Source: Oryzicola mucosus
GTDB lineage: Bacteria > Pseudomonadota > Alphaproteobacteria > Rhizobiales > Rhizobiaceae
Reading direction: 5' to 3'
Assembly (NCBI RefSeq): GCF_014534685.1
Contig: NZ_JACVVX010000007.1
Location: forward strand, 1-64,000
DNA: 64,000 bases
The notes under the pieces were generated by a model. It did no database searches. It was not told where the DNA came from and was given only the letters and a program-made list of their open reading frames with translations. The position numbers and the translations under genes are program-made. This document shows, piece after piece, positions 34,704 to 43,670 of the stretch. Each line of letters opens with the position of its first letter. Position 1 is the stretch's first letter.

Positions 34704-35519
34704 ATGAGCTACAAGACAATCCTCTACGATACCGCCGATGGTGTCACCACGATCACGTTGAACCGTCCCGAGCAGATGAACAGTCTCAATGACGAGATTG
34801 TCGCCGAGCTCTACGAGGCTATGTGGCAGGCGGATGCGGACCCCGAAACGCGCGTTATCGTGCTCACGGGTGCCGGTCGGGCGTTCTGCGCGGGCGGAGA
34901 CATCAGCGGCTTCGGGGGGCAGACACCAAAGGAATTGCTCACCAAGCTGCCTCGGCTGTTCGACATGAACAAGCGGCCTGACTATCAGACCCGCCATACC
35001 TATTTTCCGCGGCTGCGAAAGCCCGTGATCGGCATGCTGAACGGCGCCACCGCCGGGCTCGGGATGGTCTATGCGCTCTGCTGCGATATCCGCTTCGCCG
35101 CTGAAAACACCGTCTTCACCACTGCCTTCGCACGCCGTGGCCTTTCCGCCGAGTACGGCATGGCGTGGATGCTGCCGCTCGTCGTCGGCCATGCCAACGC
35201 GCTAGAGTTGCTGCTGTCTGGCCGCAAGTTCCATGCGCCGGAGGCCAAGAAACTTGGCCTCGTCAATCGTGTCTTCCCGGCTGACAAACTGGTTGAAGAA
35301 ACATACACGTACGCCAAGGAGATGGCCGTATGGTGCTCGCCGCGCTCTATGCGCACCTTGAAGGAACAGGTCTACGAGGTCCCGTTCCAGTCGTTGGCCG
35401 AAGCCGTCCGTATGGCTAATCAAGACATGCTCGTCAGCAACCTTTGCGCCGATTTCAAAGAGGGAACGGCAAGCTTCAAAGAGAAACGCACGCCCAATTT
35501 TCCAGGTGAGGACGATTGA
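34704..35519 (+). CDS. Crotonase-family enoyl-CoA hydratase/isomerase
   Basis: This 271-residue protein has LTGAGRAFCAGGDISGF as oxyanion loop and AGLGMVYALCCDIRFA at the first Glu site (Val instead of Glu). The second site reads FTTAFARRGLSAEYGMAWMLP. The FARRGLxAEYGxxWxLP pattern defines a crotonase subgroup common next to acyl-CoA dehydrogenases. It is the first gene of a six-gene plus-strand operon and probably shares a regulated promoter with the divergent flavoprotein gene. Confidence 0.9.
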   Translation: MSYKTILYDTADGVTTITLNRPEQMNSLNDEIVAELYEAMWQADADPETRVIVLTGAGRAFCAGGDISGFGGQTPKELLTKLPRLFDMNKRPDYQTRHTYFPRLRKPVIGMLNGATAGLGMVYALCCDIRFAAENTVFTTAFARRGLSAEYGMAWMLPLVVGHANALELLLSGRKFHAPEAKKLGLVNRVFPADKLVEETYTYAKEMAVWCSPRSMRTLKEQVYEVPFQSLAEAVRMANQDMLVSNLCADFKEGTASFKEKRTPNFPGEDD

Positions 35520-35521
35520 GC

Positions 35522-36541
35522 ATGGTTCCTGAAAAGATGCGCGCTTTGATGGTTTCCGCCTATGGCGACTGGAATGCAGCGCAGATATCGTGGGCGGATC
35601 GCCCGTCACCGGCTGCGCATGAAGTGCTGATCCGTACCGAAGCCGCCGCTCTGAATTTCCCCGATCTGCTGATGATCGAGGGCAAGTATCAGGTAAAGCC
35701 GGAGCTGCCGTTTGTGCCAGGCCGCGATGTCGCCGGCACGGTCGTATCAGTCGGTTCGGACGTCATTGATTTCAAGCCGGGCGATCGGGTGGCAGCCCAA
35801 CCTCAGTTCGGGGCATTCGCCGAATATGTTGTGGCGCCGGATTGGACCTGTATCGCAATTCCCGAAGAAATCGATTTTGCAGAAGCTGCAGCGAGCGGCA
35901 CGGTAATCGCTACCGTGGTCGGAGCCATGCGATTGCGGGCGCGACTCCAGCCCGGGGAATGGGTGTTGATGACGGGGGCGACTGGCGGCGTTGGTTCGGC
36001 TGGCATCCAATATGCCCGTCATCTTGGTGCTCGAGTTGTTGCCCTGGTCTCTTCCGGAGAAAAGGAAGCTGCCGCCCGCCGCTTGGGTGCCGAGATCGTG
36101 CTGCGTTCGGACAGGATCGCTGCATCGCGAAATGCGATGAAGGAAGCTCTGGCCGCAACTGGGCTTAAGGGCGTTGACGCGGTGGTGGACGTCGTCGGCG
36201 GCGACGCCTTCGAGGGTGCCATCCGCTGTCTGGTGCCGGGTGGACGGTACGTCGTTGTTGGGTTCGCGTCCGGACAGATACCGCAAATCCCGGCCAACTA
36301 TGTCTTGGTCAAGGATCTGATCGTGCTCGGATCAACGCTCGACCGCCTATTCAAGCTGCGTGACCCTGGCCTCCTTGAGGGCATCGGGGATGCTTTCGCG
36401 GCGCTTGCCGCGGGCAAGATGACGGCTGAGATCGACTGCATTCTCCCGTTCACTTGTTTTTCCGAGGGCGCTGGGCGGATCGCGTCGCGCCGCGCGGTTG
36501 GCAAGATCGTTTTTCAAGGCTTCGGAAGGGAACGACAATGA
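35522..36541 (+). CDS. Zinc-free MDR, NADPH:quinone oxidoreductase-like
   Basis: The ATG at 35522, 2 bp after the previous stop and with GAGG 9 bp upstream, yields 339 residues. The GroES-like half shows EAAALNFPDLLMIEGKYQ and PFVPGRDVAGTV, and the Rossmann half GATGGVGSAGIQYARHLGA. The structural and catalytic zinc ligands are absent, as in quinone oxidoreductases and MDR enoyl reductases such as those of polyketide or acyl-CoA metabolism. In an operon of crotonases a reduction of an alpha,beta-unsaturated CoA ester is more likely than quinone reduction. Confidence 0.9.
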   Translation: MVPEKMRALMVSAYGDWNAAQISWADRPSPAAHEVLIRTEAAALNFPDLLMIEGKYQVKPELPFVPGRDVAGTVVSVGSDVIDFKPGDRVAAQPQFGAFAEYVVAPDWTCIAIPEEIDFAEAAASGTVIATVVGAMRLRARLQPGEWVLMTGATGGVGSAGIQYARHLGARVVALVSSGEKEAAARRLGAEIVLRSDRIAASRNAMKEALAATGLKGVDAVVDVVGGDAFEGAIRCLVPGGRYVVVGFASGQIPQIPANYVLVKDLIVLGSTLDRLFKLRDPGLLEGIGDAFAALAAGKMTAEIDCILPFTCFSEGAGRIASRRAVGKIVFQGFGRERQ

Positions 36542-37335
36542 CGGACGACAATGCAGACGGTCGCATCAATGTCAGCAGCGATGGCGCCCTGCGACTGATC
36601 GAGATCGATCGCCCTGCCAAGCTGAACGGCTTCACGCCGAAGATGCTTAGTGAATATGCCTATGCGATAACTGACTTCGATCGGGATCCGGAGGCGCGTT
36701 GCGCGCTGATCTATGCGGGGGGTGCGAATTTCACGGCGGGGCTGGACCTCCCCAAGATTTCCGAGGCCTGGGCGCGCGGCGAATCCATTTATCCCGCCGA
36801 TGCGCTGGATGTTTGGAACCTGCGGCCGCCCTTCCGACGCAAACCCATGGTCGTGGCCGTGAAGGGCATCTGCTACACCGTCGGCGTCGAGATGATGCTC
36901 TCTGCCGATATCGTGGTTGCCGCCGACAATTGCCGTTTTACCCAGATGGAGGTGAAGCGTGGCATCATGGCGGCAGGAGGTGCCACGATCCGCATGGTGG
37001 AGCGGGCAGGCTGGGGCAATGCCATGCGCTATCTCCTGACTGGAGACGAGTGGAACGCCGAGACAGCTCTGCGTTTCAACTTCGTTCAGGAGGTGGTGCC
37101 GGCAGGACAGGAGTTCGAGCGCGCTCGTGAGATCGCACTGAAGATCGCCGAGACGGTGGCGCCGCTTGCCGTAGAGGCGACGATCGCCAACGCCCGAACA
37201 GCGCTCGAAGAAGGTGCTGCGGCAGCGGTTGCGGGGTTCGACGAAATCCGGTCTCGTCTGCGTCAGAGCGAGGACGCGAAGGAAGGGGTCGACAGCTTCC
37301 GCGAGAAACGGGCGCCAAGATTTAAGGGCCGCTAG
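36538..37335 (+). CDS. Crotonase with both catalytic Glu positions filled
   Basis: The ATG at 36538 overlaps the stop of the preceding gene (ATGA) and gives 265 residues. The oxyanion loop is GGANFTAGLDLPK, the first Glu is in TVGVEMMLSADIVVA and the second in FTQMEVKRGIMAAGG. Both hydratase acids are present although the surrounding text differs from classical enoyl-CoA hydratases (for example no PGxGG). It could hydrate an unusual enoyl-CoA or act as a hydrolase. Confidence 0.88.
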   Translation: MTDDNADGRINVSSDGALRLIEIDRPAKLNGFTPKMLSEYAYAITDFDRDPEARCALIYAGGANFTAGLDLPKISEAWARGESIYPADALDVWNLRPPFRRKPMVVAVKGICYTVGVEMMLSADIVVAADNCRFTQMEVKRGIMAAGGATIRMVERAGWGNAMRYLLTGDEWNAETALRFNFVQEVVPAGQEFERAREIALKIAETVAPLAVEATIANARTALEEGAAAAVAGFDEIRSRLRQSEDAKEGVDSFREKRAPRFKGR

Positions 37336-37375
37336 GCCAGAACAGCAGGAGGGCGCCGCAGGTGAACGTGGTATC

Positions 37376-38293
37376 GTGAGCACGGAGCCTGCACCGATCG
37401 GTCGCGTCTATCTTGGCATTGCCATGCGTATGGGAGCGGCATTCTGCTTCATCTCCATGGCAGCTTTGGTAAAAGCTGCAGGTGAGCTTCCCCTTGGTCA
37501 GATGCTGTTTGCCCGCTCGTTTGTCATCGTGCCCGTGATCGTCGCGGCACTCGCGGTCAGGGGTGACCTTGGTCTGCTGAGAACGCGCAAACCCGGTGGG
37601 CACCTGGTCCGGTCGGTACTTGGTTGCGGAGCGCTCGGCTTCTGGTTCATGGCGCTCGGCTACCTGCCTCTAACGGATGTGACGGCGCTGCTTTATCTGT
37701 CACCGATCCTGAACGTCGTCCTGGCCGTGGTATTTCTGAGAGAGTCCGTCGGTCTATGGCGAGCTGGGGCCGTGGTCGTCGGTATCGTCGGTGTGCTCAT
37801 CATTATGATCCCGAAGGTTAGCGGGAACTACGAGGCCGCGGCGCTGATCGGTGTCGCCTTCTGCCTCGCCAATACGCTTTGCTTCTCCTTTTCAGTCGTG
37901 CAGATCCGTCAGCTTTCAACAACGGAATCGCCCACAGCCATCGTCTTCTATTTCTCACTGTTTTCCTCGCTCATCGCTCTGGTCACCTTGCCATTCGGCT
38001 GGGTGTCGCCGGTCGGACATGAATGGCTTCTCCTTTTTGGAATCGGTGCGTTGGGGGGCATTGGCCAACTGTTGCTGACTACCTGCTACAAATACGCGCC
38101 GGTCTCGCTAATCGCGCCGTTCGAATATTCCACACTGATATGGGCCACGCTGATCGGCGTCGTTTTCTTCAACGAGCGTCCAGGGCTTTCAACGCTCGGC
38201 GGCGCTGCACTGATCATCGCGGCCGGCATTGTCGTCGCCCATCGGGAGCACAGGCTAGGGCGCCAACGCCTTGCAGCGGAGATACAACCATGA
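37376..38293 (+). CDS. EamA/DMT-superfamily permease
   Basis: The frame opens at 37214 inside the previous gene, but the GTG at 37376 gives a 305-residue membrane protein starting VSTEPAPIGRVYLGIAMRMG. About ten hydrophobic segments are visible in two EamA repeats (first FCFISMAALVKAAGELPLGQ, repeat two from about IGVAFCLANTLCFSFSVVQI). Such permeases export or import small metabolites. It overlaps the next crotonase by 4 bp (ATGA, 38290-38293), so transport is wired into a catabolic operon, perhaps for substrate uptake or release of a dead-end acid. Confidence 0.87.
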   Translation: MSTEPAPIGRVYLGIAMRMGAAFCFISMAALVKAAGELPLGQMLFARSFVIVPVIVAALAVRGDLGLLRTRKPGGHLVRSVLGCGALGFWFMALGYLPLTDVTALLYLSPILNVVLAVVFLRESVGLWRAGAVVVGIVGVLIIMIPKVSGNYEAAALIGVAFCLANTLCFSFSVVQIRQLSTTESPTAIVFYFSLFSSLIALVTLPFGWVSPVGHEWLLLFGIGALGGIGQLLLTTCYKYAPVSLIAPFEYSTLIWATLIGVVFFNERPGLSTLGGAALIIAAGIVVAHREHRLGRQRLAAEIQP

Positions 38294-39072
38294 CAAGCAC
38301 AGGCAACCAGGATCTGATCGTTACAACGGAAGGACATGTCCGAATCCTGCGGATGAACCGGCCCCGCGCGCGTAACGCGCTGAGTGTGGCGCTACGCGAT
38401 GCGATTTCGTCTGCAATTGTCACCGGCGACCGCGACCCACAGGTCAGAGCGATCGTCATCACCGGCAGCGACACGTGTTTCTCGGCGGGCGGGGACATCA
38501 AGGAATTTCCGGATGCGGCCAATCAGGAAGACAGCATGTTCGTCTCGCAGCGCATCTGGTCGCCGCTCGGCTCCTGCCGCGTGCCGCTGATCGCCGCGGT
38601 GGAAGGGATCGCCCTGGGAGGCGGGGCAGAGTTCGCGATGCTTTGCGACATTATCATCGCGGGGGACACGGCCGAATTTGCTTTTCCCGAGGTGCGCTTA
38701 GGTATCCTGCCCGGCAATGGTGGCACGCAGCGTTTTCCCCGCGCCGTCGGCAAGTACAAGGCGATGCGCTATCTGCTGACAGGAGATCGCATTTCGGCAG
38801 GTTCCGCGGCCGAGATGGGTCTCGTTAGCGAGGTCGTCGAGGCGGGGAGCGCCTTCGCCTCGGCGCTGGCGCTCGCGCAGCGTATCGCAGAACTGCCGCC
38901 GCTCGCAGTCCGCCAGATCAAAGACGTCGTGACGCATGGCGCCGACGCGCCGCTGTCGTCCGCACTCAACATCGAGCGGGAGGGCAGCCGCCTGCTGATG
39001 CGCACCAGCGACCACAAGGAAGCATCAAACGCTTTTATTCAAAAGAGGAGGCCGGTTTTCACCGGAAAGTAA
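38290..39072 (+). CDS. Enoyl-CoA hydratase (canonical catalytic Glu pair)
   Basis: The ATG at 38290 overlaps the permease stop and gives 260 residues. This is the most classical crotonase of the island: oxyanion loop DTCFSAGGDIKEF, first Glu in LGGGAEFAMLCD, and second Glu in FAFPEVRLGILPGNGGTQRFP. It should hydrate a trans-2-enoyl-CoA to the 3-hydroxyacyl-CoA in beta-oxidation. The next crotonase starts 1 bp after its stop. Confidence 0.93.
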   Translation: MTSTGNQDLIVTTEGHVRILRMNRPRARNALSVALRDAISSAIVTGDRDPQVRAIVITGSDTCFSAGGDIKEFPDAANQEDSMFVSQRIWSPLGSCRVPLIAAVEGIALGGGAEFAMLCDIIIAGDTAEFAFPEVRLGILPGNGGTQRFPRAVGKYKAMRYLLTGDRISAGSAAEMGLVSEVVEAGSAFASALALAQRIAELPPLAVRQIKDVVTHGADAPLSSALNIEREGSRLLMRTSDHKEASNAFIQKRRPVFTGK

Positions 39073-39073
39073 C

Positions 39074-39871
39074 ATGAGCGCCTACGACAGATACAAACAT
39101 CTCAAATTCTCATCGCGCAGCGGTGTGTTGACCATCACATTGGAAAGTGGATCGACCAACGCCGTGACAGCCGGCATGCACGAGGATTTCAAAACCCTTT
39201 TCACTACGATCAACCAGGATAGCGATACCAAGGTGGTCGTGATCACAGGCGCCGGGGAACGCGCCTTCTCCGCTGGAGGCGATGTCAACGACATGGTCAA
39301 GCTGCTGTCGGAGCCTATGGTCGCCGCCCATTCGATGCGCGAGGCGGGGGATATGCTCTACGGCCTGCTGCGATTGGAAAAACCGATAATCGCGCGCATC
39401 AACGGTCACGCGATCGGGCTCGGCGCGACACTCGCGCTTTTTTGCGACCTCACCTATGCCGTCGAGACCGCCAAGATCGGCGACCCGCATGTGGCCGTCG
39501 GCTACACGGCCGGCGATGGCGGTGCGCTGATCTGGCCTCAGCTGATCGGCTACCAGCGCGCCCGGGAATATCTACTGACCGGCGATCCGATCATTGCCAG
39601 GGAAGCCGCCGAGATCGGGCTTATTACGCGTGCTGTTAAAGCCGACAAGTTAGACGAGACTGTCTACGGCATCGCAGACCGTCTGGCCTCCGGGGCAAGC
39701 TTCGCGATCAACTCGACGAAGCAGGCGATTAACATGGTTCTGCGCCGCCAGTTCGAGGCGGTGATCGAGGCCCATAACGGACTTGAGCTGATGTCGCATT
39801 TTACGGCGGATCACGCCGAAGCGGCGCACGCGTTTCTGGAAAAGCGCAAGCCCAACTTTACCGGCAAGTAA
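39074..39871 (+). CDS. Crotonase-family protein (noncanonical active site)
   Basis: This 265-residue crotonase has GAGERAFSAGGDVNDM as oxyanion loop. The first Glu site is IGLGATLALFCD (Thr) and the second is IGDPHVAVGYTAGDGGALIWP (His, then GDG). The same pattern occurs in the gene at 21909 and partly at 3977, so the three are one subgroup. It ends the six-gene operon; a 12-bp perfect hairpin follows at 39880. Confidence 0.89.
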   Translation: MSAYDRYKHLKFSSRSGVLTITLESGSTNAVTAGMHEDFKTLFTTINQDSDTKVVVITGAGERAFSAGGDVNDMVKLLSEPMVAAHSMREAGDMLYGLLRLEKPIIARINGHAIGLGATLALFCDLTYAVETAKIGDPHVAVGYTAGDGGALIWPQLIGYQRAREYLLTGDPIIAREAAEIGLITRAVKADKLDETVYGIADRLASGASFAINSTKQAINMVLRRQFEAVIEAHNGLELMSHFTADHAEAAHAFLEKRKPNFTGK

Positions 39872-39879
39872 TCGATGAC

Positions 39880-39907
39880 GGCGGAGGCGCCTCAGGGCGC
39901 CTCCGCC
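39880..39907. terminator. Hairpin between convergent genes
   Basis: GGCGGAGGCGCC and GGCGCCTCCGCC form a perfect 12-bp stem around TCAG between the crotonase ending at 39871 and the MaoC-like gene ending at 39909. There is no U-run on either side, so its role in termination is likely but not typical. Confidence 0.55.
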
Positions 39908-39908
39908 T

Positions 39909-40319
39909 CTAGTCCCAGCGCAAGATGCTGTTGATACGCCGGGCCACAAGCTCGCCCGCCGCATTGTGATACAGTTTCTCCGCGGTAATCAGGTAAAGGT
40001 CGCGACTGCTTCCAGCCTTCTTCTCGACTGAGCGCAATTCGGTCTTGACGGTGATGTCCTCGCCTATGAAAACGTCGCCGAAAAACTCGAATTCGTCACT
40101 GGCGTTGACCGTTCCACCCGGTAGTCGGTTCAGATGAGGCCTTCGGTTGCGGCCGAGCGACAACAGAAAAAGGGGAGGAACCGGCTCGGAAGGATCCGTC
40201 AGGTCGCTCTCCAGCGCGAGAAGATAATCGCGGACACGACCGGCCTCCACGCGCTCGGTGACCGCTCCACGATAGCGTGACCTCTGCTCTTCGGCATAGC
40301 GCTCTGCAACGGAATCCAT
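39909..40319 (-). CDS. MaoC-like FAS1-type dehydratase half (single hot dog)
   Basis: The ATG at 40319, preceded by GGGAGG, gives 136 residues; the frame is open to 40382. The start YRGAVTERVEAGRVRDYLLALESD is the typical N-terminal dehydratase half, and GGTVNASDEFEFFGDVFIGEDITVKTEL continues the hot-dog fold. This half usually needs a second hot-dog domain or subunit carrying the catalytic residues, as in ChsH1/ChsH2. It is monocistronic and divergent from the GntR gene at 40499. Confidence 0.85.
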   Translation of the reverse strand: MDSVAERYAEEQRSRYRGAVTERVEAGRVRDYLLALESDLTDPSEPVPPLFLLSLGRNRRPHLNRLPGGTVNASDEFEFFGDVFIGEDITVKTELRSVEKKAGSSRDLYLITAEKLYHNAAGELVARRINSILRWD

Positions 40320-40498
40320 GGATTTACCTCCCGGCGTACTGTCTTCTCCAATAGCACTGACTGAACATGTGAGGTCAAGCAAGCCCTCCAGGCACAGCTG
40401 CCTTTGGCAGCGGCAGTCTTCACGAATGTGCTTTTTGAGAGTTTTGAAGCCGTTGCCTCGCCCGAGGATTTTGGGTACGCCACTGCCGAGGACAGGCC

Positions 40499-41179
40499 AT
40501 GACTACATCCCTTTCGACGCTTACGGAATCCATATCGCTGGTGAACCGGGTTGCAGAAGCAATCCGGGGGGCGATCATGAGCGGAGAGATCGCTCCGGGA
40601 GAACGACTGAGCGTTCCCGATCTAGCAAGACGGCTTGGTGTCAGCCGCACACCGGCCCGCGAGGCGCTGCTCATTCTTGAGCGCGACGGGCTGGTAGAGT
40701 CGCGACCGCGCCTCGGCGTTGTCGTCCTTAGCGGCAACGAGCAGAACCTTCAGCAACTGTTCGAACTCCGCGAGGCCCTAGACGGGCTGACGGCACGGCT
40801 GGCTGCGCGTTCAATGACCTCCGCCGAACGTGGTAGCCTGGAAAGCATCATAGTGTATCACGAGGAAGCGGTCGCTAGGCAGGACATCGACGGCCACATC
40901 GCCCAAGACATAGCCTTCCACGCCGCGCTGCGAGAAGGCTCACGCAACCTTTATCTGTCTCAATCTATCACGCAGATCGAGCGGCAGATCATGGTATTGA
41001 TGCGGAAGCTTTCTTCCGCTCCGCGTGCGATGAGCGACGGTGTCATCCGCGATCACCGGCTGATCGCCTCGGCGGTGGAGAGAGGCGACGAAGACGCTGC
41101 CGAAGCAGCAGCACGTCGCCACGTGCGGAACGTATGGGCATTCTATCAGACATCGCTTGATCATATACGGGCGCCCTAG
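40499..41179 (+). CDS. GntR-family regulator with FCD domain (FadR subfamily)
   Basis: This 226-residue protein has a winged HTH (SVPDLARRLGVSRTPAREAL, residues about 42-61) and a C-terminal FCD domain. Metal-binding candidates are visible in QDIAFHAAL, IRDHRLIASA and AARRHVRNVW (Asp plus three His). FCD regulators respond to small carboxylates. It is divergent from the MaoC-like gene and convergent with the liv operon, so its targets may be those two units or its own promoter. Confidence 0.92.
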   Translation: MTTSLSTLTESISLVNRVAEAIRGAIMSGEIAPGERLSVPDLARRLGVSRTPAREALLILERDGLVESRPRLGVVVLSGNEQNLQQLFELREALDGLTARLAARSMTSAERGSLESIIVYHEEAVARQDIDGHIAQDIAFHAALREGSRNLYLSQSITQIERQIMVLMRKLSSAPRAMSDGVIRDHRLIASAVERGDEDAAEAAARRHVRNVWAFYQTSLDHIRAP

Positions 41180-41201
41180 CTTGCTTTCGGCCCCGGTCTC
41201 T

Positions 41202-41918
41202 TCACAGTCCGAGATAGGCCTGCTGTATCCGAGGGTCATTGAGGAGCGGCCTCGCTTCGCCATCAAGCGTCGTGCGCCCGGAATCCAACACGTAGGCCCG
41301 CTGAGATATGCGAAGCGCCGCTCGAGCGTTCTGCTCGATCAGCAGGATGGCCATTCCTTCGCCGTGGAGGCGGGTCAGAAGCGCGATCACCGTGTCCATC
41401 ATTAGTGGGGAGAGGCCGAGTGATGGCTCGTCGAGCAGCAATAGATCGGGATCGCTCATCAAAGCGCGCGCGATAGCCACCATTTGCTGCTCTCCGCCAG
41501 AAAGCGTCCCGGCGATCTGGTTCAGGCGCTCGCCGATGCGTGGAAAATAGCCGTCAATCTTTTCGAGCCGGCTTTGGAATCCCTTGCGGTCAAAACGCAT
41601 CCGGAACTTCCGACCGTAGCCGACCTCCAGGTTTTCCTGGACTGTCAGGTGGCTGAACAATTGCCGGCCTTCCGGAACGAGCGCAACGCCGAGATCGAGA
41701 ATACGATTTGAGGGCCGGCCAACAAGGTTTTCGCCCTTCAGGGTGATAGTGCCGGCCTTCGGCTTAAGCAGCCCCATGACGCTGTGCAGGACCGTCGTCT
41801 TGCCGGCGCCGTTCGCGCCGATCAGCGCAACCATTTCACCAGTTCCGACAAAGATCGACACGCCGCGAACAGCTTCGACCTGTGCATAGTTCACGATGAG
41901 ATTGTCGATGCTAAGCAC
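41202..41918 (-). CDS. livF: Branched-chain-type ABC transporter ATPase LivF
   Basis: This 238-residue ATPase has Walker A GANGAGKTT, the signature GTLSGGEQQMVAIARAL, and Walker B LLLLDEPSLGLS. The start is a GTG at 41918 that overlaps the end of livG by 8 bp. With LivG it powers the importer encoded by livH-livM. The operon order livK-livH-livM-livG-livF is complete. Confidence 0.94.
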   Translation of the reverse strand: MLSIDNLIVNYAQVEAVRGVSIFVGTGEMVALIGANGAGKTTVLHSVMGLLKPKAGTITLKGENLVGRPSNRILDLGVALVPEGRQLFSHLTVQENLEVGYGRKFRMRFDRKGFQSRLEKIDGYFPRIGERLNQIAGTLSGGEQQMVAIARALMSDPDLLLLDEPSLGLSPLMMDTVIALLTRLHGEGMAILLIEQNARAALRISQRAYVLDSGRTTLDGEARPLLNDPRIQQAYLGL

Positions 41919-42699
41919 GTGCCGTCTCCGCCTCGTCGTGGCTCTTGCCCAGATAGCTTTCGATCACCTGAGGATCCCGTCGGATTACCCCTGGGCTGCC
42001 CTCGGCGATCTTCTTGCCATAGTTCAGCACGACGATCCGATCGCACAGCCCCATGATCACCTTCATGTCATGTTCGACGATGACGATCGTGATGCCGAAA
42101 TCGCGCAACCGCCGCGCAAGCTTCGAGAATTCTGCCGATTCCGTTGGATTGAGCCCCGCTGCCGGTTCGTCCATAAGCAGCAGGGCAGGGTTGGTCCCTA
42201 GCGCAATGCCGATGCCAAGCCGTCGCAGATAGCCGTAGGGCAGGCCCTTGGCGCGGCTGTCCTGAACATGCCGCAAGTCGATCATCGACAGGATGTCGTC
42301 GACCGAAGTCTTCAGCGAAATTTCGCTCGAACGGTAGCTGGAGGTGCGAAGGAGCGTGCAGCCAAGCCCAACCTTCGACCGAAGCCAACAAGCCGCTTCG
42401 ATGTTTTCGCGCACCGTCAAGTGCTGGAAGACGGTGGTATGCTGGAACGTGCGCGCAAGCCCCATGTGTGCCGTTAGGTAAGGCGGCATGCCGGTAATGT
42501 CTTGTTCGCGCAACTCGATCCGCCCGCTGGTGGGCTTTAGAGTGCCGGTGATCACGTTGAAGCAGGTGCTTTTGCCGGCGCCGTTGGGCCCGATCAAGCC
42601 GAGGATTTCGCCTTCGTCGAGATGGAAGCTGACCTGGTCAAGCGCCACAAGCCCGGCGAACTTCTTGGTAATGTCGAACGCCTGGAAAAGGTGGGTCAT
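41911..42699 (-). CDS. livG: Branched-chain-type ABC transporter ATPase LivG
   Basis: The frame stays open to 43326, but the ATG at 42699, overlapping the livM stop (ATGA), gives 262 residues starting MTHLFQAFDITKKFAGL. Walker A is GPNGAGKST, and LLLMDEPAAGLNPTES is Walker B. The ABC signature region reads GLPYGYLRRLGIGIAL, with YGYLRR where most LivG proteins have YGxQRR. A leucine at this point is slightly unusual. Confidence 0.93.
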   Translation of the reverse strand: MTHLFQAFDITKKFAGLVALDQVSFHLDEGEILGLIGPNGAGKSTCFNVITGTLKPTSGRIELREQDITGMPPYLTAHMGLARTFQHTTVFQHLTVRENIEAACWLRSKVGLGCTLLRTSSYRSSEISLKTSVDDILSMIDLRHVQDSRAKGLPYGYLRRLGIGIALGTNPALLLMDEPAAGLNPTESAEFSKLARRLRDFGITIVIVEHDMKVIMGLCDRIVVLNYGKKIAEGSPGVIRRDPQVIESYLGKSHDEAETARA

Positions 42700-43670
42700 G
42701 CCTCGTCCTTTCTGTTCACATCGAGCACCGCAGGCTCGCGGCGCGAAGGCCGGCGCAGGTAATCGATCAGCGGGGTAAGGACGCCGCGAGGCATAAAGAT
42801 GATCGCGGCGATCAGCAGCGCAGAAAAGATAATCATCCGAAGCTCTGCGGCGGCGCGGAAGATTTCGGTGACGACGGAGAACATGAACGCGCCGAATATC
42901 GCACCGTAGATTGTGCCAAAGCCGCCAACGACGACCATAAGCATTCCCATCGCCGAATATGTCGGGGACAGAAGATCGGGCGATATGATGCCGATGAAGG
43001 GTGCATAGATCGCACCTGCGAGCCCCGCCAGTCCGCCGGAGACGCCGAACGCGTAGAACTTGATGCGAAACACCGGCACGCCGACGGATGCTGCGAGTTG
43101 CTCGTTCTCCCGGATTGCGATGAAGCTTCGGCCAAGGGGCGATCGCCGGAAGCGCTCGAGGAGGAAACAGGAGAGCGCCAGCACTGCGAAAGTTAGATAA
43201 TAGAAGCCGAGATTCTCGTAGCCATAGGGTACGCCTGGGAAGCTTGGCAAGGGAGTTGTCAGGCCCATCGTTCCTCGCGTAACGCTCGGCACGTTGGTAA
43301 CGATGAGGCGAACGACCTCGGCACAAAATAGCGTTGTGATCGCAAAATAGATGCCGCGCATGCGAAGTGCCGGGATCGCGACCAAAAGGCCGAGCAATGC
43401 CGATAAAACCGTTGCTGCGACCAGCGACAGGCCGAAGGATACGCCATAGGTCTCCATCAGGATTCCGCAGACGTAGGCGCCACCGCCGAAGAAGGCGGCA
43501 TGGCCGAATGAGTGGACGCCAAGAAAGCCAAACAGGATATCCAGCGCCACCGCGAAAATCGCGTAGATGCCGAAGATCACCATGACCTGCTGAAAATAGA
43601 GGTCAGTGACGACGAAGGGGGCACCGATCGCCACCACGACGGCCACGGCAGTGAGAAAGATGCGGATCAT
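42696..43670 (-). CDS. livM: Branched-chain-type ABC transporter permease LivM
   Basis: The ATG at 43670 overlaps the livH stop and gives 324 residues beginning MIRIFLTAVAVVVAIGAPF. Eight or so hydrophobic segments and the LivM signature SFGHAAFFGGGAYVCGILM and AFGVSGGLAGLAGAIYA are visible. A hydrophilic tail of about 25 residues follows the last segment (PRGVLTPLIDYLRRPSRREP). It forms the membrane channel with LivH. Confidence 0.93.
   Translation of the reverse strand: MIRIFLTAVAVVVAIGAPFVVTDLYFQQVMVIFGIYAIFAVALDILFGFLGVHSFGHAAFFGGGAYVCGILMETYGVSFGLSLVAATVLSALLGLLVAIPALRMRGIYFAITTLFCAEVVRLIVTNVPSVTRGTMGLTTPLPSFPGVPYGYENLGFYYLTFAVLALSCFLLERFRRSPLGRSFIAIRENEQLAASVGVPVFRIKFYAFGVSGGLAGLAGAIYAPFIGIISPDLLSPTYSAMGMLMVVVGGFGTIYGAIFGAFMFSVVTEIFRAAAELRMIIFSALLIAAIIFMPRGVLTPLIDYLRRPSRREPAVLDVNRKDEA

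Noticed and set aside
41911..43326. 471-codon LivG extension
   Set aside because: The first 209 codons are out-of-frame livM sequence; the LivG family start is the ATG at 42699.
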